64,000 nt of DNA from Elymus sibiricus (GCA_039707655.1 CM077671.1:367934720-367998719), one strand, 5' to 3'. Positions 22,880 through 33,941 are shown, counted from the stretch's first letter. The notes: generated from the sequence alone by a model not told the origin. Program-made: numbers and translations.

Positions 22880-23600
22880 GCGCACACGATTCAAGCAACT
22901 AAGCGTCTGCGATACAAAACGGAAAGCACACGCAACTCATAGCGCAACCGCCTGTGATCTACAGGAAAAGCACACGTAACTCATAACGGAAACGCCTGTG
23001 ATCAAGAGTAAAAGCACACGCAACTCATAGCGCAACCACCTGTGATCTACAGGAAAAGCACATGAGATATAAACTGAAACGTTGGTGATACATAAGAAAT
23101 CGCAAACGATTTGCAGCACTTGTACGTGTGCTTAGGAGCTCCTCAATCATTTGCGATAGCACCTTATCTCACACGTGAGCCAACAGGAAACCGTGCCCGA
23201 TGCAAAGACGATCCCACGAGTAAAACTTTCGTGAAACGTGTGCGATGATATAATGCATGGCAGACGGTTTCCAGGGACATCTCGTGTGCGATGATGAAGA
23301 TATCACACACAGTTTTTACCATGGCCCGTGTGGATTAGGAAATGTTTCACAAACGGTAAAAGGTCAAACACCGTTTGTTTTCCATGAGCAATTAGACGCG
23401 TTTAACTCGTGATAGACGTGTGTGAATGATCCCAAATCCCACACGTACGCCCAAAATATTGTGTGTGCTATATGTTCCTGCACCGCACATGATTATGTTT
23501 GCAGATCGTTTGCGTTCGTTGGTCACCATCACCGACGGGTTTTCCGTGTCGTGTGGGATGGACCCCCCCCCCCTATCACCCACACGTGCAAGGCGGCGAT
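22880..23600. repeat. Subterminal repeats of the class II right flank
   Basis: No gene is seen. Three full 44-bp units (AAAGCACACGCAACTCATAG... at 22923, 22967, 23011) and a start at 23055 are followed by dispersed CACACG, CGTGTG and AAACGGTTT-like motifs to about 23530, then a C-run at 23564-23573. The motif content matches the left flank (4794-6250), which supports one element between them. Confidence 0.65.
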
Positions 23601-23629
23601 TTACAACTATGTCGCAGAAAGGGGTTAAA

Positions 23630-25850
23630 AAGCATTTGTATAGCACGTCGTTGCACCAGTGTTGGCTTGCCTTGGGGTGGGCAGATATGCCGGATTGAAA
23701 TGCGACGATCCACGGGATACGAGACGTCGGAACCGGTGCTCTCGGAGAAAGTCTGGATTCGAGGAAGGGCAAAGATGTCATTCTCAACATGTGACAACAT
23801 TATGAAAATGGCACCATCGGAACGGGCTCGCGAACTGAGAACACGTGCTTTGGAATTACCTCAATCGGAGTTACAGTCACGAAGTTACGGACGTTCGTTC
23901 GTTAGGCAGAGAAACAGACAAAAATCTATTTGTTTCTACCCTTAACGGGTGAACGCCGGCAATTTAACAGATTCAGCCGGCGGGTGGGCTGAAAACGTAT
24001 TTCTGAAAATACACTTTCGGAACAGGGAAAGCACACTATTGATATAGGCCGCAGCAGAATACGTTTTCGAAATAGGAAAGCGCATTTCTCGAATACGCCT
24101 TCACTAAATCCAGTCAGCGGACCAACCCGGTCTACGCCTGAGACGCTGATGTGTGGGACCCATCGCGTGGCTCTCTCTCTCTCTCCTCCCTGGTCGTCTT
24201 CTTCCTCGTGACCGAAGGCAGAGGAGGCCTCGGCCACACCCTGGCCGTCGCCTCGCCGCCCGAGATGGCCGGCCGGCGAGTGCAGCGGCTCGGTCGTGCC
24301 ACGCCATGCCCACAGGTGGCCGCGGGACCGCACGGGACGGCCTGCAGCGTTGGCGACACAAGCTGCGCGCCATGGTCGGAGGGCTGCGGAGGGGGGCGCG
24401 CAGGGTCTCCCTGGAGAGCGCAGAGCGGCGGCGGCTCCGCGGGCTCCAAGGGGATGCCGCACCCGAAGAACAAGGGAGGGGGAGGGCTGCAGGGTCGGGT
24501 TTGTCCGAGGGGGATCAGCGGCGGCCATTGTTGGCAATGGCGGGCTGGGGAGCTCCAGAGAGCTAGGGGAGAGCCGCGGGAGGTCGAGGGGGCTCGGGGA
24601 CGCGATAAAAATGCTCGGGGGAAGCTTCGCGAAGGAGGGGGAGCTGGCACGCGGCTCGGCGACGTGGCGGAGCTCCGGCAAAGATTTCGTTCCCGGCACG
24701 CACGGCCAGGAGCTAGGGACGGGCATGGGAGACGACTCACCGACGCGGGCGACCTCGTGGCATGCTGTGGTGCACTGGGCAGTCGAGGAGGGCTTCCACG
24801 GGTCCAGTGCTCAGAGCACTCGGACTGCATGCAATGCGTGCGCTCTATGCGTGGTCACCGCGTGCTCGCGGCATTGACACTCGTTCTGGGCGGCCTGGCC
24901 ATGTCTGGCGGGTTAAACACTCCCACAGAAGTTGTTAGGAGCAAAGAGACAACAACCATGGCCCACTATGTGACCACAGTATGCACAAAACCATTGTTGC
25001 AGCGAGGTGTTTGATGGAATTTGTTAGCAGGGCATAGATTCACTTGGCTTGAGATTTGCAGGAGGTTAATGATCTACTAAGGTGACCATTGTGGCAAAGT
25101 TTCCGCTCAAGAGGAGAGATCTAGCTGGTACTTCGTTTGCAAAGTAGCCAACTGGCCAGAAATAGAAAACAGAGTGTTGGGGAAAATTGGCTAAAGGGAT
25201 TGAGCTGATGGTTTGCTGTAGTGATATATCAATGTGAATCACCCTGCAAAATTTTAGCTCAATAGGATCAAGGAATCTAGCACTTCTTTCACAAAGCTTC
25301 AGACAAGGCAGAAACTTGCATTGGATCATGTGCTCAAATTTTGAACTATGAAACTGGATATAAGGATGGAAATGGTGAAGGTATATCTAAGAGAAGCTCC
25401 ACAAATTATTTGGGAATTTTCCCGCCTACCAAAATGGTAGTTCCTTTGGAAAGTGGCAATAAGGCAATATTGACCTAATCAAGGAAAAGTTGTATTTTCC
25501 TTACTTAACTTTGACCAATATTTTTACCACAGCTTGAGATATCCACAAAGATCATCTCCACAAATTTTCATGAATTTCAGAGATGTCTAGCTATCCTTCT
25601 GACTTTGATTCCTCAAGAAGAGAGGAAAAAGAATTAATTTCAGATGAAGAATATTGCATATGGCTTGGCAATATTTTGCATATCCAGGGTTTGAAGATGC
25701 AGGTAGGATCTTGACCATCATCAAAGAACTGAGCAAGGTTCTGAAAAATTGAAAGTTGACTAGAATCTCTGGAGAAAGATTTTGAAAAAGAGAGCTTGCA
25801 AGGAATAACAACACAAAAATTGATAATCCAATTTCTTCGGTGTTACACGA
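23630..25850 (-). repeat. Truncated long LTR related to the LARD LTR
   Basis: On the minus strand it starts at 25850 with TGTAACACCGAAGAAATTGG, like the LARD LTR but clearly diverged. It shows two of the GAAGT modules (plus-strand positions near 25132 and 25282), a GC-rich middle, and ends near 23630 in sequence matching 10060-10310 of the LARD LTR. The last 1.5 kb of the LTR, the interior and the second LTR are absent. The open frames in its GC-rich middle (24130-24880) run on both strands and are not taken as genes. Confidence 0.75.
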
Positions 25851-26263
25851 TAGCCTTGTCTGGTGGCTGCCTGCCGCTCCGCCTCCTTCTGCGACGTGCA
25901 GAGTGCCGTTGCGGCCACTGCCGATGTGGCCTTCGGAGCCCTGGTAGCGGCCTTGCCACGACCGGCATTGGCGAAGCAGTCGCTAAGTGACCACTCCTCG
26001 CCGATCTTGGCGAGCTCGCTGTCAAGGCGGCGGTGGCACCTGGCGGCCGTCTCCGCAGTGGTCACGGAGCGGTCGAGTGCCCACGTCGCGGCGAGGTCTG
26101 GGTCATTGCGCATCCATTCCGGGGCCACGTCCGTCTTGGCGAACGCGGAGCGGCGACTGACATTGCGTCGGTCGTACCTCGCCTGCTGCCGCGCCGTACA
26201 CCCTTGTCTCTGGAGTGAACATCGGCATACACCCTTGTCCCTGGAGTTGCGGTTATCCCTCAT
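25851..26263 (-). other. Coding-like fragment of unknown origin
   Basis: About 137 minus-strand codons are open, with hydrophilic, Ala/Arg-rich content and short patterns such as EWMRNDPDLAATWALDRS. The frame runs straight into the LTR start at 25850, so the LTR may have inserted into an older coding sequence. I do not recognise the family. A duplicated phrase (ACACCCTTGTC.CTGGAGT) lies at 26200-26245. Confidence 0.35.
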
Positions 26264-27498
26264 CTAAATCTACTTGTGGATATTTGTCTCTTAGTCTTTA
26301 CGTACGGTAATTAAATATATTGCTTAGCACTAGATTCACCTTTGCAAATGTTAGGCTCACTTTCATGTTCCGCATTATTGCCTAAAATTGCTCGGTAAGA
26401 ATTAAAATTTATAAGTATATTTGTTCACCCCCCCCCCCCCCCTTTTAGGTCCATCTCAACCCTTTCAACGTGGCGGAGAGGCGGCGATGGTTGCTCCTCC
26501 TTCATGCGATACCGTCCCCACGATGCAGGCTCCTCCTTCATGTGGGCTGGCGAGGGGGGGGGAGGTCCGACCACGCCCCCCGAGCTACAACTCCAACATC
26601 GTCTCCACTTGCCGCACGAATGCATCGCATGTGACCACCGCTTTCGCGTACCGACGCGGATGCAGCAGCGGCTGCTTCTCCTCGTTGCATGAGATAACGA
26701 TCTACTCCTCGGGGGAGCCAACATCCGTGGAGTTCGAGGGCCCCGGAGGGTGACAACGGTGACGCCAAGATCCGGAGCACCATCACTTGCCGGCACGAAG
26801 AAGCACGACTTGGGCATGATGTGAAGACGATGGTATGGACGACGCTTCAGCGGAGAGGATCGAATTGGGTGAGAGTGAAGAGTTGGTAAAAATACGACGT
26901 CGGTGTCCTGCTTCAGACAGGAGCGGCGTGGTAAAGGGGCGAAAAACCAGCTTCAATGTTGTTCAATTGACGAAGTAGGCTTCTCGATCGCCGCATCAAC
27001 ATTGTAGCAGCGCTGCCCGCTTGTTCTATCGCGTTGCTTTGACCCTTGAAGACGTGACCGCTTTAAAGGGACGTTGACTAGCATGAATACACGGCAACTG
27101 CATCGCACGGAGAGGGCTTTTTGAGCGAAGAAGGTTTAGGGTGGGACCAAGGTGTCGGATACGTGCGTGGGAGTGGTTCAAACGCTCGCAAAACACAAAA
27201 ACTTTGTTTTACATGCAAACCGACACCTTGACAGGTTTACGAAATAATGGGATACCGCATTGAATGGGAAGTCCGGACAGTCAAGGTCCACGAAATAATG
27301 AGGTGCCGTATTGAATGGCAAGTCCGGACGGTCACGGCAGGGCCGTAAGGGTGTCGGTTTGAGGCGCTTGAAGATGCCCTATCCTTACAGAATTAATGAA
27401 CTTGAAGCGGTCTCCAGCAATTCCTTTATATGTAATCATCACGAATGAGTTCATCTAATCCCAAGTTCATATCGAGGTCAGAGAAATAATGCAACGTA
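26264..27498. other. Intergenic stretch, no gene recognised
   Basis: A run of 15 C lies at 26428-26442, followed by a GC-rich part (26450-26830) open on both strands without recognisable motifs. A 51-bp direct repeat is at 27239-27289 and 27290-27340 (ACGAAATAATG start). Around 27150 and 27230 GGTGTCGG and CCGACACC face each other, and a further GGTGTCGG is at 27355, which hints at a decayed MITE. Confidence 0.5.
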
Positions 27499-27700
27499 CT
27501 CCCTTCGTTCTTGAATATAAGTGTTTTTAAAGATTTTTTTAAACGGAGAGAGATTTTTTAAAATGTGTCTTTTTTAGAGATTTCATTATAAGCTACATAA
27601 GGAGCAAAATGAATGAATCTATACTAAAGTATGACTATATACATCTATATGTATTCCGTAGTGAAATCCCTAAAAAGACCTATATTTATGAACGGAAATC
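27499..27700. mobile_element. Stowaway (Tc1/Mariner) MITE
   Basis: It begins CTCCCTTCGTTCTTGAATAT after TA. It contains the usual interior (AGAGATTTCATT, GAAATCCCTAAAAAGAC) and ends in TTATGAACGGA, the start of the opposite terminal repeat, whose last bases are lost. About 200 bp, non-coding. Confidence 0.8.
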
Positions 27701-28380
27701 CTAGAATTGCTCACGTGCAGCAAAGGCCAAAAACAACACAAGCTCGGTTGCACGGCTAGGCGGTCTCGTACTGCCGTCAGCATAATCTCGTACCGCTGCA
27801 AGCTCGTAGAAACAAGGTACTACGAATAGAGCGCTAAACACCACACAGCTAGGAAACAACATTCCACACCTACATATAAGAGGCTAACAAATAGAACAGG
27901 GGAAATAAGATACCAACCACCTAGACTGAACTGCACAAGGGAGAACCAAGATGCCAAACCGCCCCACATCCCTAAGCAAATGGACAACCCGGTGCAAAGG
28001 GAGAACAGCAAACCACAATGGCAAATCACCCCAAAACATAAAGTAGGAAGCAAATCAACCCACATCATAAATATAGCATTTGCGCATCAGAGGCAGGAAC
28101 TCACACGGCAGAACCAGCATTAGTTAGTGCAGAATAACCAGCATGCCATCTCATTTCCTCATAACCATGTCCAAGAGTGCAGCAAAATGCCACCACAACC
28201 AAAAAGAGAGCGGAGTCAGCCAAATGGTGAGGACCCTCCAGATCCACCAGAACCAGAACCTACTTACATCTTCCCTACTAGCGTTGTCTCAGAACCACAA
28301 AACGGTTAACGGCTGCTCCCAGGCATTCAACGAAGCCACGTTTCCTTCCATGCTGGTTATTCGCGTCGCCGACTCGACCT
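27701..28380. other. Intergenic and 3' flank of the SKP1-like gene
   Basis: No coding signal of its own. It should hold the 3' untranslated region of the minus-strand SKP1-like gene just below 28381; no certain polyadenylation signal was fixed. Confidence 0.5.
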
Positions 28381-30778
28381 TCACTCGAAGGCCCACTGGT
28401 TCTCCCTCCGCACTTCCTCCTCCTCCTCCGGTGTGAAGTCGTTGGTGATGTTGAAGGTCTTGCGGATCTCCTCCGGAGTCTTGCCCTTGATCATGTCAGC
28501 GACCGTCTGGCAGGTCAGGTCCAGGAGCCCCTTGATGTCCAGGTAGTTCGCAGCCTGTCCAGGCAAATAAAAGCAATCAAGGTCAGGCATCACACTAATC
28601 AGATTAAACATATATAAGAACAGGAGCATCAGACATTATCGACAGGAGAGAGAGCTTCAGTTCATATTTAAGTAAGACAGTACCAATGTAGTACGGAGTA
28701 TCGTATTTAAGCAAAACAGAGCCTCAGTTCATATCATGCTGAGCAAAGCAAGCGTTTGTAATAATCACGAAAGGCATAGCAATATAGCATGGTGAGGGAG
28801 CAAAGCTAGTATTTAAGCAAGACACTATCAACAAGTAGTACTACCAAGGTTAAGTTGTCGTTGATGGTACCTAGAACAAACACAACTGCCATATATTACA
28901 TGCTTACACACAGATGGTTACCTATACAGGGCAGATGCATTATACTACAGCAAGCTGGATAACACAAAACAACTATCTACAACAACCTAACAACTAGCAG
29001 CAGTAAGGCATAATAACAAACAGATAAAGAACAGGGCATCAGACACAGCAGATTATTGCAACATCCAAAGTATGAAAGAATTTGCAGTTCGTATTTAAGC
29101 AAGACAGTAGCAATAAATCGTGGTGAGTATGCAAACTTCAGGCTTAAGAAAGAAAGTAGCAATATGCCTTAAATTTGTGGTACCAAGACAAGCACACAAC
29201 TGGCATGTATTACAAGCTTACACAGTTGTATACAAATACAGCGCACACGAATTATACTTCAGCAAGGTGGATAACCAATAAGAACTATTTACAACAAAGC
29301 TACCAACCATTGAGCAGTAAAGGAAGACATATTATATTATATGCAGAAGTGTATATAAAATGATGGGATACACGTACTCCAAAGCTAAACAACAATGAAT
29401 CCCCTACAGTAGCATTCTAATGTGTCCATGTACAAGCCTTGCAAAGTACTATCCCCAACAAAACAAAGAACACCACAAAGCAACAAATAAACATCACATG
29501 CTTTACATCCTGATGGAGGTCAGATTCTGAATAGTTTAACAGACATAGATTCTAGAATAGCATTCTTGTCAGATCATGCAACAAGCATTAAATAGTAATG
29601 CCACCCACGTCCGACAAGGCCACCACAAAGCAACAACTAGGACCATACTAGTAGTATCTTATCAACCTACTGTTTCCTAGTGCAATGCAAGTCAGGTAGT
29701 ATGATTCCTAGTACAACATTTAACAATGCAATGCAGATAATCAATTTCTTAATCACGGTACTGTTTCCAAGTAATAAACAAAACAACTACAGAGCAATCC
29801 AAATGAGGAAACAGAAAACAGCTGGCCGCAGCAACAGAGCATGCATTCACTACACAGAAATTCATATCAGGCAACACTTATTATCTGAAACAGATCATGC
29901 TAAAGATAAATAATACTTCCAGAATTGCAGTGTTACATCTAAACAGCAGACAACTAAATGCTACTACTATTACCCAGGGACTAAATCATGCAACAGAACT
30001 GAACACAGAAAATTTATCATCACTGAGAGTAGAACAGCCGACTACTATATCATACAACCTTCAGACACTATCATCAAATCGGTCACATAACAGTTGTTCC
30101 ATCCAATAGATTGCATAAATATGACAAAATACGCTAAATGGAAAGCCTGAAAATATACAGCACGGCAAAAATCACCCTTTTTTTCTTGGGAAAACCTGAA
30201 CATGTACAGTACGGCAATACTTCCCATTTCGTAACCCAGCAACGACACAAAGCCCTAAACCCTAGAACAACTTAGTTGGTGTCCACAATCGAACCGCGAA
30301 TCTGGGCACCGACCGCTCAAAACCACAACACAATCGCATCTAAACAGCCGGAACACAAGCCCTCAACGAGTACATACAATGCAGGAGCACCACACGGGGA
30401 GGGGAGGAGGGGGTCGGAAGTGTCGCTCACCAGGATGAGGTCGAAGAGGATCGTCTGCTCGACCTTGACGAAGTCGGTGTCGAAGGCCTTGAGCTTCTCC
30501 TCGTCGGGCTTGACGGCGGTGGAGGAGGAGGAGGAGGAGTCGGCGGCGGCGGCGGCGTCCCCCTTCTGGACGTGCTGCGTGCAGTACTCGATGACCTTGG
30601 AGAGGATCTTGGCGCTGACATTGGGGAGCGGGATGATGTTGTCGGCGCAGCCGTCCTCCACCATGTGCTTGATGGTCTGCGACGCCATCGCCACCGCCTC
30701 CTCCACCTCGAACTCCTCGCCGTCGGAGCTCCTCAGCGAGAGCTTCTTCACCGCCGCCGATGCCGCGTCCGCCGCCAT
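28381..30778 (-). CDS. SKP1-like protein, SCF ubiquitin ligase subunit
   Basis: SKP1 links cullin CUL1 to F-box proteins in SCF ubiquitin ligases, in nucleus and cytosol. Two exons: 30431-30778 (116 codons, ATG at 30778) and 28381-28554 (57 codons plus TGA), with a 1876-bp GT-AG intron (donor GTGAGC, acceptor GGACAG). Total 173 residues, close to the plant norm of 160-170. The N-terminus [13 protein letters not shown] begins the POZ-like fold (residues 13-70). Residues 74-86 are an Ala then Ser run. The C-terminal Skp1 helices carry [20 protein letters not shown] and the hallmark ending ENQWAFE. The intron sits at the conserved place between LFDLIL and AANYLDIKG. No disabling change is seen; it looks functional. 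Confidence 0.95.
28868..29306. repeat. Diverged direct duplication in the SKP1-like intron
   Basis: 28868-28990 and 29180-29306 share the order GTACC, ACAACTG.CAT, TATTACA, GCTTACACA, ATTATACT.CAGCAAG.TGGATAAC and ACTAT.TACAACA. A short motif like GTATTTAAGCAAGACAGTA also recurs at about 28661, 28699, 28808 and 29090. Confidence 0.65.
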
Positions 30779-31030
30779 CGATCCGATCGCCGGGGAGGTG
30801 GGAGGTGGGAGGGGGGGCGGGGGTTTTGGTGGTGGTGCGCGGCGGGAAACCCTAGGAGCGGAGGCGAGTGGGGGTGGTGGTGGGGTGGAATGGAAGGGAG
30901 GGGAAGGGAGGCGCATTTTATTTCCGGCGTCGCAGAGAGGAAGGCTCTAGAACCGGGGCCATTGGGGTTCCTGGGCCCAAAGGTCCGGGCCTGGGAGATA
31001 TAGTGGGCTTTCTGGGCTCTGGCCCTCTTG
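30779..31030 (-). promoter_or_regulatory. Promoter and leader region of the SKP1-like gene
   Basis: The GC-rich sequence just upstream of the ATG contains a telo-box, AAACCCTA (30847-30854 on the plus strand). GGCCCA/TGGGCC elements (site II-like, TCP-bound in plants) lie around 30970-31020. Both are common in genes of growing cells. No clear TATA box was found. Confidence 0.5.
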
Positions 31031-31595
31031 GGGTCTCTTTTCGTTAAAATAAAAAACGGCTGAGTATTTCTCGAGAAAAAAAGGTAATTACTGGGATTTC
31101 AGAGGATACTGCAGATAAACATTCCAACTTTTTGGGTGAGTTTTGATTGTTCGAATGGATTTCAAATATTGATACGATGCCTCCAAGAATATGTTTCAGT
31201 GCACATGAGAAGTATTTTATTGGAACCTGCACGCGTACTCTTGTCGTGTCAGGCCCTGAACTATTTTATTGGAGTAGTATTATCCAAGAGTACTCCACTT
31301 ACTACTAATTCAGTTCGAACCTCTGAAAAAATTCAGTTCAAGCAGTGCACCGACCAGAAGAAAAAGGTCTGCAGATGTGTATTTCTTCAGAACACCATGC
31401 TTGAAGATTCATCCAGTCCAACCAGTTTGATGTCAAAGTGCTAGTGGTAGCTACAGCTCACTTGCTCGGATCAAAGAGCAAGAAGAAGAAGAAGAACAAT
31501 CAAGAAAGTGAAAGAAAGAAACTGACTGCAATTTGAACAAAACAGGGTCCGCGGGCGCATGAGCTGCGAGGTCCATGCAGCCATGCAGGCTCGGG
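31031..31595. other. Intergenic between SKP1-like and DUF4408/DUF761 genes
   Basis: No gene recognised. The part below 31596 should include the 3' untranslated region of the DUF4408/DUF761 gene. Confidence 0.5.
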
Positions 31596-32243
31596 TCAGA
31601 AGCACGGGGAGGCGCCCATGGCTCGCGCCGCCGCGTCGCCGGCTTCCCCGCGACGAGACGAGAAGGAGTCGACCCTGAGGCGGTGCCGGAACGCCGAGAT
31701 GAACTCCTCCGCGCGCCTGTCCACCTCCTCCGCCGCCGCGTCGTCGGCGGCTCCTTCCTCTTCTTCTTCGTCCGTCGGCGCAATCACGACGCCGCCGTCA
31801 ACCACCAGCGCCATGCAGCGGTCGGCCGCGACGTAGGGCGGCGGCGCAAGAGCAGCCGGTTCGGCTCCGTCCCCGCGCTTCTTGCTGCTCCGCCTCTTTT
31901 TCAGCTTCTTCGGTGCGCCGTCGCCTGCCGTCGCCACCTTCGCAACGGCCTCGCCCGCCGTCGCCGCCGCGGCAGCCCTCCTGGTCGGCTGCACGGACAC
32001 CACGACGATGCAGGCGACGAGGACGTTGAGGAGCAGGAAGAGGACGGGCGACGGCGCCGCGGCGAGCACCTGCGCGGGCAGGGGCAGCGGCAGCGGCCAC
32101 CACCAGCGGTCCACGAGCACGGCCGGCGCCAGGCTCTTGACCCCCGACACGAACAGCGCGGCCGCGGCCGCCGCCAGCGCCGCCTCCACCAGCTCCTCCT
32201 CCCTGCGCGGCGCCTTGCCGTCCTTCCGCTCCACCTCCGCCAT
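31596..32243 (-). CDS. DUF4408/DUF761 domain protein
   Basis: One exon, 215 residues, ATG at 32243 (GATTGATGGCGGAGG), TGA at 31598-31596. The N-terminal third has a Trp/Pro-rich stretch (WWWPLPLPLP) and a hydrophobic segment at about residues 65-83 (VLFLLLNVLVACIVVVSV), as in DUF4408 proteins. The middle is Ala- and Lys-rich with a basic patch (KKLKKRRSSKKR). An acidic run (DEEEEEG) precedes the C-terminal DUF761 signature EEVDRRAEEFISAFRHRLRV. Members are plant-specific, often membrane-linked and of poorly known function; some respond to stress. The upstream extension of the frame is GC-driven and lacks support. Intact and probably expressed. Confidence 0.85.
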   Translation of the reverse strand: MAEVERKDGKAPRREEELVEAALAAAAAALFVSGVKSLAPAVLVDRWWWPLPLPLPAQVLAAAPSPVLFLLLNVLVACIVVVSVQPTRRAAAAATAGEAVAKVATAGDGAPKKLKKRRSSKKRGDGAEPAALAPPPYVAADRCMALVVDGGVVIAPTDEEEEEGAADDAAAEEVDRRAEEFISAFRHRLRVDSFSSRRGEAGDAAARAMGASPCF

Positions 32244-32371
32244 CAATCCTGCTGCTGTGCAGCCTCTCTCTGTCTGCTCTCCGGGGGTTTGCGCTCTAGG
32301 CACGCACGACGCTTTCCTCCGCTGCCTCTGCTCGGCCGGCTTTTGCTCGGCTTTGCGCCGGGGCGGTGGAG

Positions 32372-32382
32372 CTATATGTATA
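32372..32382 (-). promoter_or_regulatory. TATA box of the DUF4408/DUF761 gene
   Basis: On the minus strand CTATACATATAG lies about 130 bases before the ATG at 32243, a normal distance for a plant gene with a leader of about 100 bases. Confidence 0.5.
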
Positions 32383-32939
32383 GCAGCTAGCGCGACCCGA
32401 GCAGCCAGAAAGGCAGAGCTCGTGAGAGCAAGCAATCGATGCCTGTCGCGGCGACAGCGGGGCAAGCACGCAGCCCGTGCGAGCCGCTGTCGGGGGATTA
32501 AATTCCCTCCCTCCGACCATGGCAGCGGCAGAGCATTACTAGTACTACATTTCTCCCGCCCGCAGGCAGGCTGCAGGGGAGGGCCACTCAGCGCAGGGGC
32601 AGCGCAGCAAACTCTGTGCCATGTTAATAAACTTTGCTCGTCAGTGACGGTCCGGCATGGCAACGGAGAACAGAGACATCGCTAGCAGGCGTGCTTATCC
32701 ACTGATTAGCTCGCTAATCGCATCTGCAGAGGCGAAATAATATACGTACCACTCGCGGCCAATCGAGCATCTTTTTTGCTTTGTTTTGTGTCACCGAGAG
32801 GAGAGGAGAGGAGAGGCGAGGAGAGGCTAGGGGCGCACGCCTGGGGCTCGTGCGTCGTCGTTTGTCCAGTCCGCGTGGTGGACACGATGATGACCCTTTT
32901 CTTCATCGGGTCGGGGAGCCAGAAAGGAGAGCGTATAAA

Positions 32940-33200
32940 TTAGTGTAGTGCCAAAAACCGTTTTATATTATGGGATGAGGCGAGGAGAATTTAAAACGTA
33001 TAAATTTTGTTTGAAGTCAAGGTATCTTTAATTTGATCAAATTTATATAAAAGAGTATCAATATCATTAGATATAATATTATATATATATATATGTGTGG
33101 TAGTGTAGATAGTGATTTTTTTAATATAAATTTGATCAAATTTTATAAGGTTTGACTTACACAAATCTTATATACAAAGTAAAAAGGACAGGAGGGAGTA
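32940..33200. mobile_element. Stowaway-like MITE remnants
   Basis: AGTGCCAAAAACCGTTTTAT and TATTATGGGATGAGGCGAG at 32948-32985 match the right end of Stowaway elements. A second AT-rich part ends AGGACAGGAGGGAG|TA at 33200. A short TA run is at 33082-33097. Probably two overlapping or rearranged copies. Confidence 0.55.
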
Positions 33201-33941
33201 CTGCCACTAGAGTAGCAAGCCAGGCAGCTTGTGATTAGTATGTTGATAATACGCCTGGGTAGACCAAAGATTCCCCATAATGAGTCGGTGACAGTAGTAC
33301 AATGCTAGTTTAACCACGACATTAGGAATACAGAATATCAAATTTCTTAGCCTCTTGGTCCTTGTGGAACTGAGGTGAGAACCTTTCTGAAAGCAAATAT
33401 CAGAGAAGTGCGTTTCAACATCAAAATACAAAATAGCAGAAAATATCAAATTTCTTAGCCTCTTGGTTCCTGTGGAACAAAGGTGAAAACCTTTCCAAAA
33501 GCAAATATCGGAGGAGTGCGTTTCATCATCAAAATACAAAATAGCAGAAAAGTTTGTGCAAGCATCAGATATAATAATAGTACTTGCAGCGGCTAAATGT
33601 TCAAATTCTCACATCACAAAGCATAAACTGAAAATTTACCAAAAACAACCTATGAAAATTATAAAAGAACGGTTGCTCTAAAAAAACCAGGTGTAGATTT
33701 GAAACAAAAAAGATGTTTAATTCCAGCACAGCATGTTCAGACCTGGAAATCAGTTTCCAACACAGCTTCAACAAGAAAAAATTCCTTCAACAATTGCTTA
33801 ATAAATTATGTCGCAATATCGCAAGACAGGCAAAAACACTGATACAGATGTCACCGACTCTCCACAGTAAAATCTAGCACGTCAAATGGGATCCAACAGC
33901 AACGATTGCAGTGGGTAGCACATTATTGCCAGGAAGTATGT
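33201..33941. other. 3' flank of the ACP gene with a 108-bp duplication
   Basis: A tandem duplication of 108 bases occupies 33335-33442 and 33443-33550 (start ATATCAAATTTCTTAGCC), about 90 percent alike. As 108 is a multiple of three, a minus-strand frame stays open through both, but no family is recognised. The rest, 33551-33941, shows no gene and includes the 3' untranslated region of the acyl carrier protein gene. Confidence 0.6.

Larger units (their letters stand above)
4794..23600 (+). mobile_element. Ulp1-carrying class II transposon (CACTA/MULE type), interrupted
   Basis: This is a large, decayed DNA transposon inferred from its coding content (TnpA-like gene, then an Ulp1-like cysteine protease with introns) and from repeat-rich flanks full of CACACG/CGTGTG motifs: direct repeats 4794-5017 and 6005-6228 on the left, 44-bp repeats at 22923-23070 on the right. 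Plant CACTA and Mutator-like elements are known to carry Ulp1 genes. Clear terminal inverted repeats, a target-site duplication and a DDE transposase were not seen, so the superfamily and exact ends remain open. Two retroelements (7584-18690 and 19103-19785) lie inside it; without them the element would be about 7 kb. Confidence 0.7.

Noticed and set aside
22923..23070. CRISPR-like array
   Set aside because: Units repeat over their whole length without unique spacers, in a plant transposon flank.
24130..25014. Plus- and minus-strand frames of 230-290 codons
   Set aside because: They fall in the GC-rich middle of the inverted LTR; all registers are open because of composition, and no family pattern is seen.
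30276..31003. Plus-strand frames of 224 and 143 codons over the SKP1-like first exon
   Set aside because: Antisense shadows of the SKP1-like exon and its GC-rich leader.
32244..32663. N-terminal extension of the DUF4408/DUF761 frame to 355 residues
   Set aside because: The extension runs through the likely TATA box and leader, and has no domain; the inner ATG at 32243 fits the family.
31575..32685. Plus-strand frames of 271 and 267 codons
   Set aside because: Antisense shadows of the DUF4408/DUF761 gene.
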